From: Hoeflea_A sp040932035
GTDB taxonomy: Bacteria > Pseudomonadota > Alphaproteobacteria > Rhizobiales > Rhizobiaceae
Direction of reading: 5' to 3'
DNA: 64,000 nucleotides
Assembly: GCF_040932035.1 (NCBI RefSeq)
Contig: NZ_JBFRBB010000001.1
Coordinates: 1,116,001-1,180,000, forward strand
Below the pieces are notes generated by a model. That model was not told where the DNA came from. It searched no databases and saw nothing but the letters and a program-made list of their open reading frames with translations. Every line of letters starts with the position of its first letter. Position 1 is the first letter of the stretch. Shown here piece by piece: positions 17,175 to 25,759 of the stretch. Both the position numbers and the translations under genes were made by a program.

Positions 17175-18542
17175 TCACCACACAGGTTCGGCTGACCGCA
17201 GCATTCCCGCAGGATGCTCCCAAGCCGGCGCGATGCCGGTGATTTGAAGCGGGAATTTCACACGGCGGGCGGGTCCCCATGCGGTCCGCTCGATGCGCGG
17301 ATCGGCATCATCCTCAGTCTCTGCCGGCATGGCTTGCGCCAGATCCGTTCGCCTCGTGCCGCACAGAAGGCGCGCCACCCCGGCTAGCGACAGACGGGCG
17401 GAGGAAATGCGGCCCGTTGCCATCCGGTCCCGAAGTGCATGCAGGGTTGCGGCGGCGAGCAGATATCCGGTCGCCTGGTCGAGCGCCTGGACGGGCAGGG
17501 GCACCGGCCTGTCTGCACCGCTCATTTTCATGCCGTAATCGGCAATGCCGCTGCTCATTTGCACCAGGCTGTCGAACCCGCGCCTCCCTGACCAGGGGCC
17601 GGACCAGCCGTAGGCGTTCAGCGATGTGTCAATCATCGCCGGATTGATACGGCGCAGCGTTTCAAGATCATAGCCGAGATTGATCAGGGCATCCGGCCGG
17701 TATCCGTGCAGAAGAACATCAGCCCCTGCAAGAAGGCGCTCAAATGCAATGCGGTCATCATGGTCCTTCAGATCAAGACCGGCACACCGTTTTCCGAGCG
17801 TAACCTCCGGTATGACGCCGGGCTCGTCCCAATAGGGCGGATCGATGCGCAACACATCGGCGCCATAAGCTGCCAGAAACCGGCCCGCGACCGGACCGGC
17901 AAGCACCCGCGTCAGATCCAGTATGCGGATGCCGGCAAGAGGCCGGTCGGTAACAAATCCATGCGGTTTTGGATCGACACTGCCATGCGCCTGCCAGAGT
18001 ATCAGCGGCTCCTCCGAGACTGCGCTGCCCTGCGGGTGGTTTTCCCAGCCTGTGAGATCGCGCATGGTTGCGGCGCAGCCGCCGGCCTCGACAATGGCAT
18101 ATTCCAGATCGTCGGATTCCCATTTGAGCACGGCCGGTTCAAGGCCGGCGCGGTCGCTGTGCCGGCCCAGAACCGAAAGCGCGGCAGCCCGGTGATGGGG
18201 CGCATTGGTGTGCAGGCGGATCCACCCGTCCTTTGTGTGGTAGTCGCCGGCGATCGGATCCCAGGGCGAGGGCATTTCCCAGCCATGCGGCCTGAGCGTC
18301 ATGCCGAACCACAAGGAAGCAAGCCGCCTGTCGATCTTGATGCGTGGTCTCCCATCGAGATGTGGTTCGATCAAGCGGGCCAGTTTCGCTCCGGCTATGC
18401 CGATTGACGCCACCGCAAGGTTCGTAACTTCGAACCACGAGGGTAACGCGCCTGCGCCAATTGCCGAAACGGTGTGTGGAGTGGCGGTGTCATCAGTGTG
18501 GGGAAAGGCAGTTTGAATCTCATCGAACATGGGAAGCGTCAT
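17175..18542 (-). CDS. CaiB/BaiF-type (family III) CoA-transferase
   Basis: 455 residues. The C-terminal half has the family III start PLAGIRILDLTRVLAGPVAGR, the GADVLRIDPP motif and the catalytic-Asp context RRGFDSLVQMSSGIA. The N-terminal 200 residues form a separate part with DGWIRLHTNAPHHRAAALSVLG and AGGCAATMRDLTGWENHPQG, resembling the small-domain end of other family III enzymes, as if the domain order were rearranged. ATG 18542 is preceded by AAAGGACC. It is divergent from the HTH-citrate synthase gene, which suggests a shared acyl-CoA pathway. Substrate unknown. Confidence 0.88.
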   Translation of the reverse strand: MTLPMFDEIQTAFPHTDDTATPHTVSAIGAGALPSWFEVTNLAVASIGIAGAKLARLIEPHLDGRPRIKIDRRLASLWFGMTLRPHGWEMPSPWDPIAGDYHTKDGWIRLHTNAPHHRAAALSVLGRHSDRAGLEPAVLKWESDDLEYAIVEAGGCAATMRDLTGWENHPQGSAVSEEPLILWQAHGSVDPKPHGFVTDRPLAGIRILDLTRVLAGPVAGRFLAAYGADVLRIDPPYWDEPGVIPEVTLGKRCAGLDLKDHDDRIAFERLLAGADVLLHGYRPDALINLGYDLETLRRINPAMIDTSLNAYGWSGPWSGRRGFDSLVQMSSGIADYGMKMSGADRPVPLPVQALDQATGYLLAAATLHALRDRMATGRISSARLSLAGVARLLCGTRRTDLAQAMPAETEDDADPRIERTAWGPARRVKFPLQITGIAPAWEHPAGMLRSAEPVW

Positions 18543-18619
18543 CGCAGGTCCTTTGTTTTGAATTGCCTGAAACTTCCCCGGCATTTGACAGCGGGTCAAT
18601 CTTGATCAAGATAATCAAT

Positions 18620-19753
18620 ATGAAAAATCGAACTGACAGTGATTACTGCACCGTTCGTTCCGGTGAAGCCTGCGAGCGGCTCGGCATATCGCGTGATACG
18701 CTCTACGCCTATGTCAGCCGTGGCCTCGTCAGGACAATTGCCCAACCGGGAGACGCGCGCAAAAGCCTTTATGACAGGCGCGATATCGAAGCCTTGCTTG
18801 TACGCAAAAGCCGGGGACGGTCGCGCCGGTCGGTCGCCGAATCGACTATAAACTGGGGCGAGCCGGTTCTAATATCGAAGATCACCCGCATCGCTGACGG
18901 CCAGTTTTACTATCGCGGAAACAACGCGGTCGAAATGTCCCGGTCTCGTACGCTCGAGGATATTCTCCATACCCTCGCCGGCGTTCGGTCAAAGTCCCCG
19001 GCACGTTCCAAACGGGTTTTCCCATTGCAGGACGGTCTATCTCCGTTCAACCGGATTTTGGAGATGATGGCCCGGCAGGCAATTGAGCATCGGGCAGGCG
19101 ACGGCCGGCCGCGGGCGGGTGAGATCATGCGGCTGACGGCACTGAGTGCGGCAGGCTGCGACCGGTGTCTAAACGTGCCTGTTCACGCACTGCTCGCCAA
19201 AGAATGGTCGGATGATCCGGGCGCCGCGGATCTGTTGCGGAGAGCCCTTGTACTATGCGCCGATCATGAGCTGAACGCATCGACTTACGCCGCTAGAGTG
19301 GCGGCATCCGCAGGTGCCTCTCTTCCGGCGGCTCTGCTCGCCGGATTGTCAACATTGTCCGGTACCGGCCATGGCGGGATAACGACACGTTTTCTCGATT
19401 GGATGGATGGATTTGCAAGCGGGAAAACGCTGTCTTTGCAGCCCGGCGACGCACCACCGCCGGGTTTCGGCCATCCTCTCTATCCGGATGGTGATCCGCG
19501 GGCCAGGGAGCTGTTGCGTCACTGTCCGATGCCTGCCGCCTGGCGGGACGCAATGAGGCAAGTGAATGATGCGACCGGAGCCCGCCCCAGTCTGGATTTC
19601 GCGCTGGCGCTGCTGGAGCGGCACTTGCGGCTGCCGCAAGGAGCAGCCCTCGGAATATTCGCTGTAGGGCGAACGGCCGGCTGGATTGCGCACATATTCG
19701 AGCAGCGTCGCACAGGCAGGCTTATCCGCCCGCGTGCCGCTGTCGACGGCTAA
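18620..19753 (+). CDS. Citrate-synthase-like enzyme with N-terminal MerR/excisionase-type HTH
   Basis: 377 residues. Residues 1-60 are a DNA-binding-like helix-turn-helix (SGEACERLGISRDTLYAYVS, then SLYDRRDIEALL). From about 170 on, the fold of citrate synthase is recognisable: STLSGTGHGGI (active-site His), PGFGHPLYPDGDPRA (second His, CoA region) and the C-terminal RPSLDFALALLERH with the catalytic Asp position, then FAVGRTAGWIAHIFEQ. It is shorter than normal citrate synthase (about 430). ATG 18620 has no good ribosome-binding site, but upstream codons do not extend the HTH. Reaction unknown; perhaps condensation of acetyl-CoA or another acyl-CoA, with possible gene-regulatory function. 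Confidence 0.83.
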   Translation: MKNRTDSDYCTVRSGEACERLGISRDTLYAYVSRGLVRTIAQPGDARKSLYDRRDIEALLVRKSRGRSRRSVAESTINWGEPVLISKITRIADGQFYYRGNNAVEMSRSRTLEDILHTLAGVRSKSPARSKRVFPLQDGLSPFNRILEMMARQAIEHRAGDGRPRAGEIMRLTALSAAGCDRCLNVPVHALLAKEWSDDPGAADLLRRALVLCADHELNASTYAARVAASAGASLPAALLAGLSTLSGTGHGGITTRFLDWMDGFASGKTLSLQPGDAPPPGFGHPLYPDGDPRARELLRHCPMPAAWRDAMRQVNDATGARPSLDFALALLERHLRLPQGAALGIFAVGRTAGWIAHIFEQRRTGRLIRPRAAVDG

Positions 19754-19828
19754 ATAGCTGTCGTCGCAGCGTTTTCTGGCATTCCTGTTGGTCCGATTTT
19801 ACGTCCGGTCAAGGGTTCAATGGCTGGC

Positions 19829-19843
19829 TTTACATAACTTTAC
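19829..19843. promoter_or_regulatory. CpxR-type box upstream of Spy-like gene 1
   Basis: TTTAC-ATAAC-TTTAC, the reverse of the CpxR consensus GTAAA-N5-GTAAA, with the extended repeat TTTACAT twice at a 10-base period. It ends 32 bases before a possible -10 (CTATAA at 19875). The same arrangement occurs at 28565-28579. Confidence 0.7.
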
Positions 19844-19950
19844 ATTGGCGAAAAACAGCCGCAACACGCGCTCCCTATAACCGGCGCCGAAGAGAGTGCG
19901 TTTGAACTTCGATTGGCATTAAATTGCCGCAATCATCGGGAGTGACCATC

Positions 19951-20391
19951 ATGAGCCGGAACCTGCAATTTTCCACCGTCCGCCTGATATGCCTGGGCGG
20001 TTTCTACCTGCTGCTGCTTGTTCTTTATGCAACTGCGGCTCCGGCACAGAATTTGTCGAATATTGACGGGAAACCAGGGGCCGAACGCATCCAGGAACTG
20101 GTGGTGCGGCTGCAACTGAGCGATGAGCAGCGCACGGCGATCCAGCCGATCATGGAAGAATTCGTCGTGTCGACCCGGGCGGTGCTGGAAAAACACGGCG
20201 TCGATCCGAAATCGGGAAACCGGCCGCCATTGCGCGTGCTGCTCGCCATGCGCGGCGACATGGAGAAAAACAGGACGCGCATGGAAGGACAGATGTCAGC
20301 CGTTCTTTCGCCCGGCCAGATGGATGAATTCCGGAAAATTCAAAAAGAGCAGCGCGAGGAACGGCGCGCACGCATGAAGAGGGCAGGCTAG
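19951..20391 (+). CDS. Spy/CpxP-like periplasmic protein 1
   Basis: 146 residues: an N-terminal signal or anchor (LGGFYLLLLVLYATAAPAQ) then a mostly helical, charged domain with two LTxxQ-like sites (LQLSDEQRTAIQPIMEE and AVLSPGQMDEFRKIQKEQREE), the pattern of the Spy/CpxP/zinc-resistance family of small periplasmic chaperones or stress sensors. The tail is rich in Arg, Glu and Lys. ATG 19951 has GGGAGTG upstream. It stands alone, but its promoter carries the same CpxR-type box as the Spy-like gene that precedes the two-component system at 29304. Confidence 0.75.
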   Translation: MSRNLQFSTVRLICLGGFYLLLLVLYATAAPAQNLSNIDGKPGAERIQELVVRLQLSDEQRTAIQPIMEEFVVSTRAVLEKHGVDPKSGNRPPLRVLLAMRGDMEKNRTRMEGQMSAVLSPGQMDEFRKIQKEQREERRARMKRAG

Positions 20392-20422
20392 TTTCGCATC
20401 ATGTCGCTTCACCGGTGGTGGT

Positions 20423-21154
20423 TTAGGCCAGACCGGAATCGTAAAGCGCCGCGCGTGCAACCTCGAAATGACGCGACATCAGCTGGACAGCATCTTCGCT
20501 CCGTCGCTCTGCAATAGCCTCCGTCAGTTGCTCATGGATCTGGATGTGCTCCAGAACCATGTCGCTGCCGCCGAGTGCGGCCCAGCCGATCGGACCTGTG
20601 CGCCGCATGACCGACTTGAGTGACTCCATATTGACGACAAACAGCGGATTTTTTGCAGCCCTTGCCCAGGCAAGGTGCAGATTGATGTCCGCTTCGGTCA
20701 ACTCATCGGTATTGCCAAGAGCGTTTTTCATCCGCTCGGTCATAAGCCGCATGTTGGCAATATCGCTGTCTTCACGCCGAAGCGCCGCAAGGCGCGCAAC
20801 CCTGATCTCCAGGGTTTGTCTGAAGTCCCAGGTCTGCACGACCGTAACCTGAGAGGTGCGGACTGCGTGGTCGATCAGCACGGCCAGTTTTTCGCCGGTG
20901 AACGCCGCGACCGTTGCCCGTCTGCCGTTGCCGACGTCGAGAACGCCCAGTTGCGAGAGCGCCCGCACGGTTTCGCGGACGGTGCCGCGGCTGGCGCCGA
21001 AATCCAGCGCCATCTGACCTTCGCTCGGCAGTTTGTCTCCGGGCTCAAGCCCGCCGTCCTGAATGAGGGACAGCATCGCCTCAAGCACGTTGTCGGTAGC
21101 CGTTTTGCGGGTCTCTTCCGTATCAGCCGCGATTTTTACCGCCTTGTCATCCAC
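20423..21154 (-). CDS. GntR-family regulator (FadR/FCD subgroup)
   Basis: 243 residues from a GTG with GAGGA upstream. N-terminal winged helix of GntR type (LEPGDKLPSEGQMALDFGASRGTVRETVRALSQLGVLDVGNGRRATV) and a C-terminal all-helical FCD ligand domain with His residues for a metal (for example LTEADINLHLAWARAAKN and MSRHFEVAR). It lies downstream of, and on the same strand as, a sugar ABC transporter, so it most likely senses the sugar or a sugar acid and controls the CTAT-N3-ATAG operators at 24021 and 24138. Confidence 0.9.
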   Translation of the reverse strand: MDDKAVKIAADTEETRKTATDNVLEAMLSLIQDGGLEPGDKLPSEGQMALDFGASRGTVRETVRALSQLGVLDVGNGRRATVAAFTGEKLAVLIDHAVRTSQVTVVQTWDFRQTLEIRVARLAALRREDSDIANMRLMTERMKNALGNTDELTEADINLHLAWARAAKNPLFVVNMESLKSVMRRTGPIGWAALGGSDMVLEHIQIHEQLTEAIAERRSEDAVQLMSRHFEVARAALYDSGLA

Positions 21155-21184
21155 CGTCCAGTTTTCCTCACACTGCAGGACACG

Positions 21185-21925
21185 TCACAGAAGTGACTCG
21201 ATTTTCGAGATTGTCAGCGCCTCGGACTTCTCGTCGGCAACGATACGCCCGCGCGACATCACAACTATGCGGGAGCAACAATCGAAAACATGCCCCAAGT
21301 TGTGACTTATGAAAATACCCGAGTACCCCCGGTTGGGAAGATTCTTCGTAAAATCAATGACATTGTTGGTCTCTTTAACCGATATGTGGTTTGTCGGTTC
21401 ATCCAGGATCATTATTTTCGACTGGAACTGCAGAGCCCTTGCGATGGCAACGCCCTGGCGCTGCCCTCCCGACAATTCACCGACCTGGGCATCGGGTGAG
21501 CGCAGGTGAAAACCGACATTGCCAAGCGAAGCCTCGGCCAGCCGCCGCATTTCCGACCTTCTCAAAATCCCGAAATTGCCGATGCGACCGGCAAGCATTT
21601 CCCGACCGAGAAATATGTTCTCCGCGACGGACATGGTGCCGACTGTGGAATTATACTGATGAATGGTTTCTATCCCGGCGCGCATAGCATCGCGCGGCGA
21701 TTGCATTTCAACCGGCTCACCGCGAAGCATGATCTGTCCGCCCGTCGGTTTCTCGGCGCCCGAGATCATCCGGATCAGCGTTGTTTTTCCGGCGCCATTG
21801 TCGCCGAGAAGACCGACGACTTCATTGCTGGAAAGCTTGAAATTGACATCCTGGACTGCCTGTACCGCTCCGTAGGATTTGGACAGGTTGCAGGTTTCGA
21901 CGACATAATCGGTTGACGTGTTCAT
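21185..21925 (-). CDS. Sugar ABC transporter ATP-binding protein (single domain)
   Basis: 246 residues, one nucleotide-binding domain: Walker A GDNGAGKTT, signature LSGGQRQGVAIARAL, Walker B KIMILDEPTN, and the switch His in IFISHNLGHVF. RbsA-type carbohydrate transporters normally have two fused ATPase domains (about 500 residues), so this belongs to the shorter class that works as a homodimer, like FrcA of rhizobia. It overlaps the permease gene by four bases. ATG 21925 has GGAG upstream. Confidence 0.92.
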   Translation of the reverse strand: MNTSTDYVVETCNLSKSYGAVQAVQDVNFKLSSNEVVGLLGDNGAGKTTLIRMISGAEKPTGGQIMLRGEPVEMQSPRDAMRAGIETIHQYNSTVGTMSVAENIFLGREMLAGRIGNFGILRRSEMRRLAEASLGNVGFHLRSPDAQVGELSGGQRQGVAIARALQFQSKIMILDEPTNHISVKETNNVIDFTKNLPNRGYSGIFISHNLGHVFDCCSRIVVMSRGRIVADEKSEALTISKIESLL

Positions 21926-22935
21926 TTGTCGTCTCCAGCCGCATTTGTCTTGGCGTATTTTGCGATGCTGGCATGCAGGATGACGGCGACGATCATGATC
22001 GATCCGGTCGCGAATTTGAACCAGTTCGCCTCGACACCCACCAGGATGAGGCCGTTTTCAATGACCTTGAGCAGCAGCAGACCGAGTACCGCACCGATGA
22101 CCGAGCCGACCCCGCCGGTCAGAGCCACGCCACCGATCACGGCTGCAGCGATCACCTGCAGTTCCAGCCCTTCGCCGAGGGAGGGCAGGGGCGATCTCAG
22201 TCGGAACACCTGAAGCAGGCCGGCAAATCCGGCAAGGGCGCTGCACAGCATGAACGCTGCCATCTTGACGCGGAATGTGTTGATGCCCACCGACTTTGCT
22301 ACTTCCCTTTGGCCGCCCGTGGCATAGACCCACAGGCCGTAATTTGTCAGCTTGAGGCCAAAGGCAGCCAAAGCGAACAACAGAAAAAACCAGATCATCG
22401 ATACCCTGACGGGCCCAATGAAATCGGAAAACAGAAATGTCGGCGCATCTGCGGCAAATGGGGGCGGAAACCCGTCGGAAACCGATACCGTGATGCTGCG
22501 AACCACAAACAGCATGCCCAGCGTCGTTATGAAGGACGGCAAACGGTAAACCTGGGTGATATAACCGTTGATGAATCCGACGATCAGTGAACAGGCCATT
22601 GCAATGGCAAGTGTCAGGCTGATCGGAAGGCCGGATTCGGCGAGGGTAAACGCGATCATCGGGGTCAGGGCAAAAACGGATCCGACCGAAAGGTCGAATT
22701 CGCCGGCGATCATGAGTATGGAAACACCGATAACGACAAGTCCGATCTCCGGCAGCACGGCAAGCACGTTGGAGACGTTGTAGGGGCTCAAAAGAATGCC
22801 GCCGCTCAGTGCCTGGAAGGCCAGCACGACGACTATCAGGATGGCCGCACCAAGAGCTTCCGGCTTGGCGGCAACGGCAATAATGCGGTTTGAAAACGAT
22901 GTTCGTGCGGCCGGAGCCGAGGTTACGTGCGTCAT
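21922..22935 (-). CDS. Sugar ABC transporter permease (RbsC/FrcC family)
   Basis: 337 residues with about eight to ten membrane helices. Family marks: IGVSILMIAGEFDLSVGSVFAL (the conserved EFDLSVG loop of ribose/fructose-type permeases) and GGVALTGGVGSVIGAVLGLLLL near the C-terminus (coupling region GGxxxxGGxGS). Works with the single-domain ATPase at 21185 and the binding protein at 22996. ATG 22935 is chosen from the start of the soluble N-terminal segment before the first helix. Confidence 0.93.
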   Translation of the reverse strand: MTHVTSAPAARTSFSNRIIAVAAKPEALGAAILIVVVLAFQALSGGILLSPYNVSNVLAVLPEIGLVVIGVSILMIAGEFDLSVGSVFALTPMIAFTLAESGLPISLTLAIAMACSLIVGFINGYITQVYRLPSFITTLGMLFVVRSITVSVSDGFPPPFAADAPTFLFSDFIGPVRVSMIWFFLLFALAAFGLKLTNYGLWVYATGGQREVAKSVGINTFRVKMAAFMLCSALAGFAGLLQVFRLRSPLPSLGEGLELQVIAAAVIGGVALTGGVGSVIGAVLGLLLLKVIENGLILVGVEANWFKFATGSIMIVAVILHASIAKYAKTNAAGDDK

Positions 22936-22995
22936 ACGAATTCCTGCGCAATGTCACCCCGCAGCAATACTTGCGGGGTGATGGCTTGCGCTTTC

Positions 22996-23976
22996 CTACC
23001 TGAATGTCTCAAGGGCGGCTTTCGCCTGCTCGATGGAAAATACGCCGCGTCCGGTGTCGACGCTCCACGCCGGCTGGGCATGCTGCCGCATCAAATAGAC
23101 CTGCATGACCGGCAGGTACCCCTGAAGGTAGGGTCCCTGGTTGACGACGGTCTGGATATAGCCTTTTTCCATATAGTCGACGACCTCGGGAATGACGTCG
23201 AATCCGGACAGCAATATCTTGCCTGCGGGAATGCCGCGGTTTTCAAGTTCCCGGGCGACCGATGCTTCCCAAAAACCCATGTCGAAATAGGCCGTCAGGT
23301 CGGGATTGGCATCGAGATAGGCCGTCACCCTTTGCGCCGCGATGGCCAGATCGGTTCCTGAATCGATGCGATTGACGACGAGATCCCTGTCCGGGTTTGC
23401 TTCCCTGAAGGCATTAAGGGCTTTCTCGATGCCCTGGGCTCTTTGTTCTGACCAGGTTTGCCCCGGCGCCGAAATGCCGAGCAGCACGTGTATCGGACCC
23501 TCATCGGGAAACAGGGCGGCGGTCTTGTTGCCCAACACTTCCCCGGCATCGACAAAATTCTGGCCCATATAGGCTTCGCGACCGCACTCGGATTTCGACT
23601 TGGCATCGACATTGGATGCCAGAACGATGATCCCGGCGTCGCTGGCTTGCTTGAGCAGAGGGCAGATCGCTTCGTCATTGGCGATCGCGGTCACGATCGC
23701 ATCGGGACGACGCGCAATTGCGGCCTGAATGTTGCTGACCTGCTCCGCGATTGAGCCCTCTGTATTGGTGAAGACCATCTGGCAGTCTGCATTGACCAGC
23801 GCGCAGGCTTCGTCGAAGCCGCGTTTGACGCCCCGCCAGAACGAGTTGCTCACCGATGAGTGGTGCGTAAACACAATCTCCAGCTCTTCAGCTTGTGCTG
23901 CGCCGGAATGGAGCGCTCCGCTCACGGTGAACGCCGATGCTGCCAGCGCGCAGCACAGTTTTTTCGATAGTTGCAT
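22996..23976 (-). CDS. Periplasmic sugar-binding protein of the ABC transporter
   Basis: 326 residues: a signal peptide (MQLSKKLCCALAASAFTVSG, cleavage near GAAQA) and a type I periplasmic-binding fold (RbsB/Peripla_BP_4 kind) with NIQAAIARRPDAIVTAIAND, VLASNVDAKS and the hinge region DMGFWEASVARELENRG. First gene of the leftward transport operon; ATG 23976 follows a strong GGGAGGAAATC site, so a start further upstream (open to 24018) is rejected. Two Cys residues in EACALVNADCQ could form a disulfide. The natural ligand is not evident from sequence. Confidence 0.93.
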   Translation of the reverse strand: MQLSKKLCCALAASAFTVSGALHSGAAQAEELEIVFTHHSSVSNSFWRGVKRGFDEACALVNADCQMVFTNTEGSIAEQVSNIQAAIARRPDAIVTAIANDEAICPLLKQASDAGIIVLASNVDAKSKSECGREAYMGQNFVDAGEVLGNKTAALFPDEGPIHVLLGISAPGQTWSEQRAQGIEKALNAFREANPDRDLVVNRIDSGTDLAIAAQRVTAYLDANPDLTAYFDMGFWEASVARELENRGIPAGKILLSGFDVIPEVVDYMEKGYIQTVVNQGPYLQGYLPVMQVYLMRQHAQPAWSVDTGRGVFSIEQAKAALETFR

Positions 23977-24020
23977 GATTTCCTCCCACGGCAACCCGAC
24001 TGAATTGACGATATCCACTA

Positions 24021-24035
24021 ACCTATATGATAGGT
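24021..24035. promoter_or_regulatory. GntR-type operator before the transporter operon
   Basis: ACCTAT-ATG-ATAGGT, a perfect 6-bp inverted repeat with a 3-base centre, 45 bases upstream of the binding-protein ATG. It shares the core CTAT-N3-ATAG with the site at 24138-24148 that faces the catabolic operon. FadR-subgroup GntR regulators bind short palindromes of this size, and a gntR gene ends the transporter operon. Confidence 0.65.
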
Positions 24036-24137
24036 ATTGTCAACTGCTCGAAAATTAGCTAGGTATTGATGAAATGATCCATCGTATATGACAATATATG
24101 CAAAAATATATCGATACTTTGAGAATTTTGGCTCTAT

Positions 24138-24148
24138 CTATTGGATAG
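24138..24148. promoter_or_regulatory. GntR-type operator before the catabolic operon
   Basis: CTAT-TGG-ATAG, the same core as the palindrome at 24021-24035, 18 bases before the start codon of the first short-chain dehydrogenase gene and just upstream of its AAGGGG ribosome-binding site. A bound repressor here would block transcription start or elongation. The 190-base divergent region is otherwise A/T-rich. Confidence 0.6.
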
Positions 24149-24166
24149 CTTAAGGGGAAATAGGCA

Positions 24167-24937
24167 ATGGTACCTCAAATTTCATCGGTTCTGATTTTCG
24201 GTGGTGCCCGGGGTATCGGTGCCGCGACGGCGCGCGCCTTTACCGATTCCGGCGCGCGGGTAACCATTGCCGATCTCCTCGCGGAGGAAGGGGAGGCTGT
24301 GGCGGCGGAGCTTGGTTCGGATCGGGCGCAGTTTGTTCGTTGTGACGTGGCCGAACCACAGCAGATCAGCGCGGCCTATGACCGCGCCGTGGAGAAGTTT
24401 GACGCCATCAATGTGGTCTTCAACAATGTCGGCATCGCCCGCTATGGCACCGTTGACGAACTCAGCCTTGATGACTGGGATTTCACATTGCGGGTTAATC
24501 TGACCGCACAGTTTGTTTCTTGCAAAAGGGCGGTGCAGGAAATGAAACGCACCGGCGGCGGTGTCATCGTCAATACGGCGTCGATCCTCGGACATGCCAG
24601 CCAGAAGACCACGGCCGCCTATGCCGCAAGCAAGGCTGCGGTGATGGGATTGACGCGAACCGTGGCGATTGACCATGCGGGTGACGGTATCCGTTGTGTC
24701 TCGATTTCGCCCGGCACCATTGACACGCCGCTGGTTCAGATCGCGGCACGAACCTTCAAGGACCGCAAGCCGGAGGATCTGGAGCGCGAATGGGCGGCAC
24801 ATCACCCCCTCAATCGTCTTGGAAAGCCTGAGGAAGTGGCTGCAGCGGTCGTGTTTCTGGCCTCGCCGCAGGCCGGCTTCATCACAGGATCGGATTTGCT
24901 CATCGACGGTGGAATCCGTTCCGAACTCTATGCCTGA
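24167..24937 (+). CDS. Short-chain dehydrogenase/reductase 1 of the sugar locus
   Basis: 256 residues, classical SDR. Cofactor loop is GGARGIG (Gly replaces the usual Thr of TGxxxGIG), Asp in TIADLL after strand 2 favours NAD(H), NNVG replaces the NNAG motif, and the catalytic Ser, Tyr and Lys are in NTASILG and YAASKAAV. Probably oxidises a sugar at C1 or a sugar-acid intermediate. First gene of the rightward catabolic operon, with a good AAGGGG site. Confidence 0.88.
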   Translation: MVPQISSVLIFGGARGIGAATARAFTDSGARVTIADLLAEEGEAVAAELGSDRAQFVRCDVAEPQQISAAYDRAVEKFDAINVVFNNVGIARYGTVDELSLDDWDFTLRVNLTAQFVSCKRAVQEMKRTGGGVIVNTASILGHASQKTTAAYAASKAAVMGLTRTVAIDHAGDGIRCVSISPGTIDTPLVQIAARTFKDRKPEDLEREWAAHHPLNRLGKPEEVAAAVVFLASPQAGFITGSDLLIDGGIRSELYA

Positions 24938-24976
24938 GTGCGCGATAGATGATTGCCGAACAGGGAGAATGAAAAC

Positions 24977-25738
24977 ATGAAGCTGGATGGAAAAACCATT
25001 GTCATATCCGGAGCGGCGGGTGCGCTCGGCGTCGTGATTTGCAAGTCACTTGCAGAGCGCGGCGCCCGCGTCGTCGCACTGGATGTTGTGGATGATGCAG
25101 AGGCAACGGAGCGCTTTTGGGAATTGCCAATCAAACCCTATTATTTCCAGTGCGACATCAGCAATGAAGCGGATACCAAAAAAACACTGGCGCAGATTGC
25201 GGAAAAGGTCGGCATGCCTGATGTGGTTTGCTGCCACGCCGGTGTGGTTCATGTCGAAAAGGTTCAGGACTATGCCCTCGAGCAGTTCGACGAACTGATG
25301 AACGTCAATGTGCGCGGAGCATTTGTCCTCGCCAAGGCCGCGGTCAATCAGTGGTTGGGCGCCGAACACAGGGGCGCTCAACTCATCTTCACCAGTTCCT
25401 GGGTCCACGATGTGCCCTGGCCCGAGATCACACCCTATACGGCCAGCAAGGCCGCGATGAATGCGCTGACAAGGGGCTTTGCGCGCGAACTGGCGGCGAG
25501 CGGTATTCGCGCCAACGCCATTGCGCCCGGCATTGTCGGAGCGGGCATGGCACTGAAAACCTGGAACGAGAACGCCGAGTACCGGGCGCGTGCTGAAAAG
25601 GCGATCCCGCTCGGATTTCTGCAGCCTCCCGAGAGCGTTGCCGATGCCGTTGCCTTTCTGAGCAGCGACATGAGCAGCTACATGACCGGCTCCATCCTGA
25701 CCGTCGACGGCGGGTGCAGCCTCTATCCGAATATCTGA
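24977..25738 (+). CDS. Short-chain dehydrogenase/reductase 2 of the sugar locus
   Basis: 253 residues, SDR with SGAAGALG cofactor loop, Asp in VALDVVDD (NAD preference), CCHAG in place of NNAG, and catalytic Ser-Tyr-Lys in FTSSWVHD and YTASKAAM. Substrate-binding segment APGIVGAGMALKTWNENAEY is of the type seen in sugar and sugar-acid dehydrogenases. Two different SDR enzymes side by side hint at two oxidation steps in one pathway. ATG 24977 has GGGAGAA upstream. Confidence 0.88.
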   Translation: MKLDGKTIVISGAAGALGVVICKSLAERGARVVALDVVDDAEATERFWELPIKPYYFQCDISNEADTKKTLAQIAEKVGMPDVVCCHAGVVHVEKVQDYALEQFDELMNVNVRGAFVLAKAAVNQWLGAEHRGAQLIFTSSWVHDVPWPEITPYTASKAAMNALTRGFARELAASGIRANAIAPGIVGAGMALKTWNENAEYRARAEKAIPLGFLQPPESVADAVAFLSSDMSSYMTGSILTVDGGCSLYPNI

Positions 25739-25759
25739 ATTGCAACGAAAGCCAGCACC

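Noticed and set aside
18601..18610. CTTGATCAAG palindrome just before the HTH-citrate synthase start, similar to half of an FNR site.
   Set aside because: The two halves have no 4-base spacer, so it does not fit FNR; it could be an autoregulatory site but nothing supports that yet.
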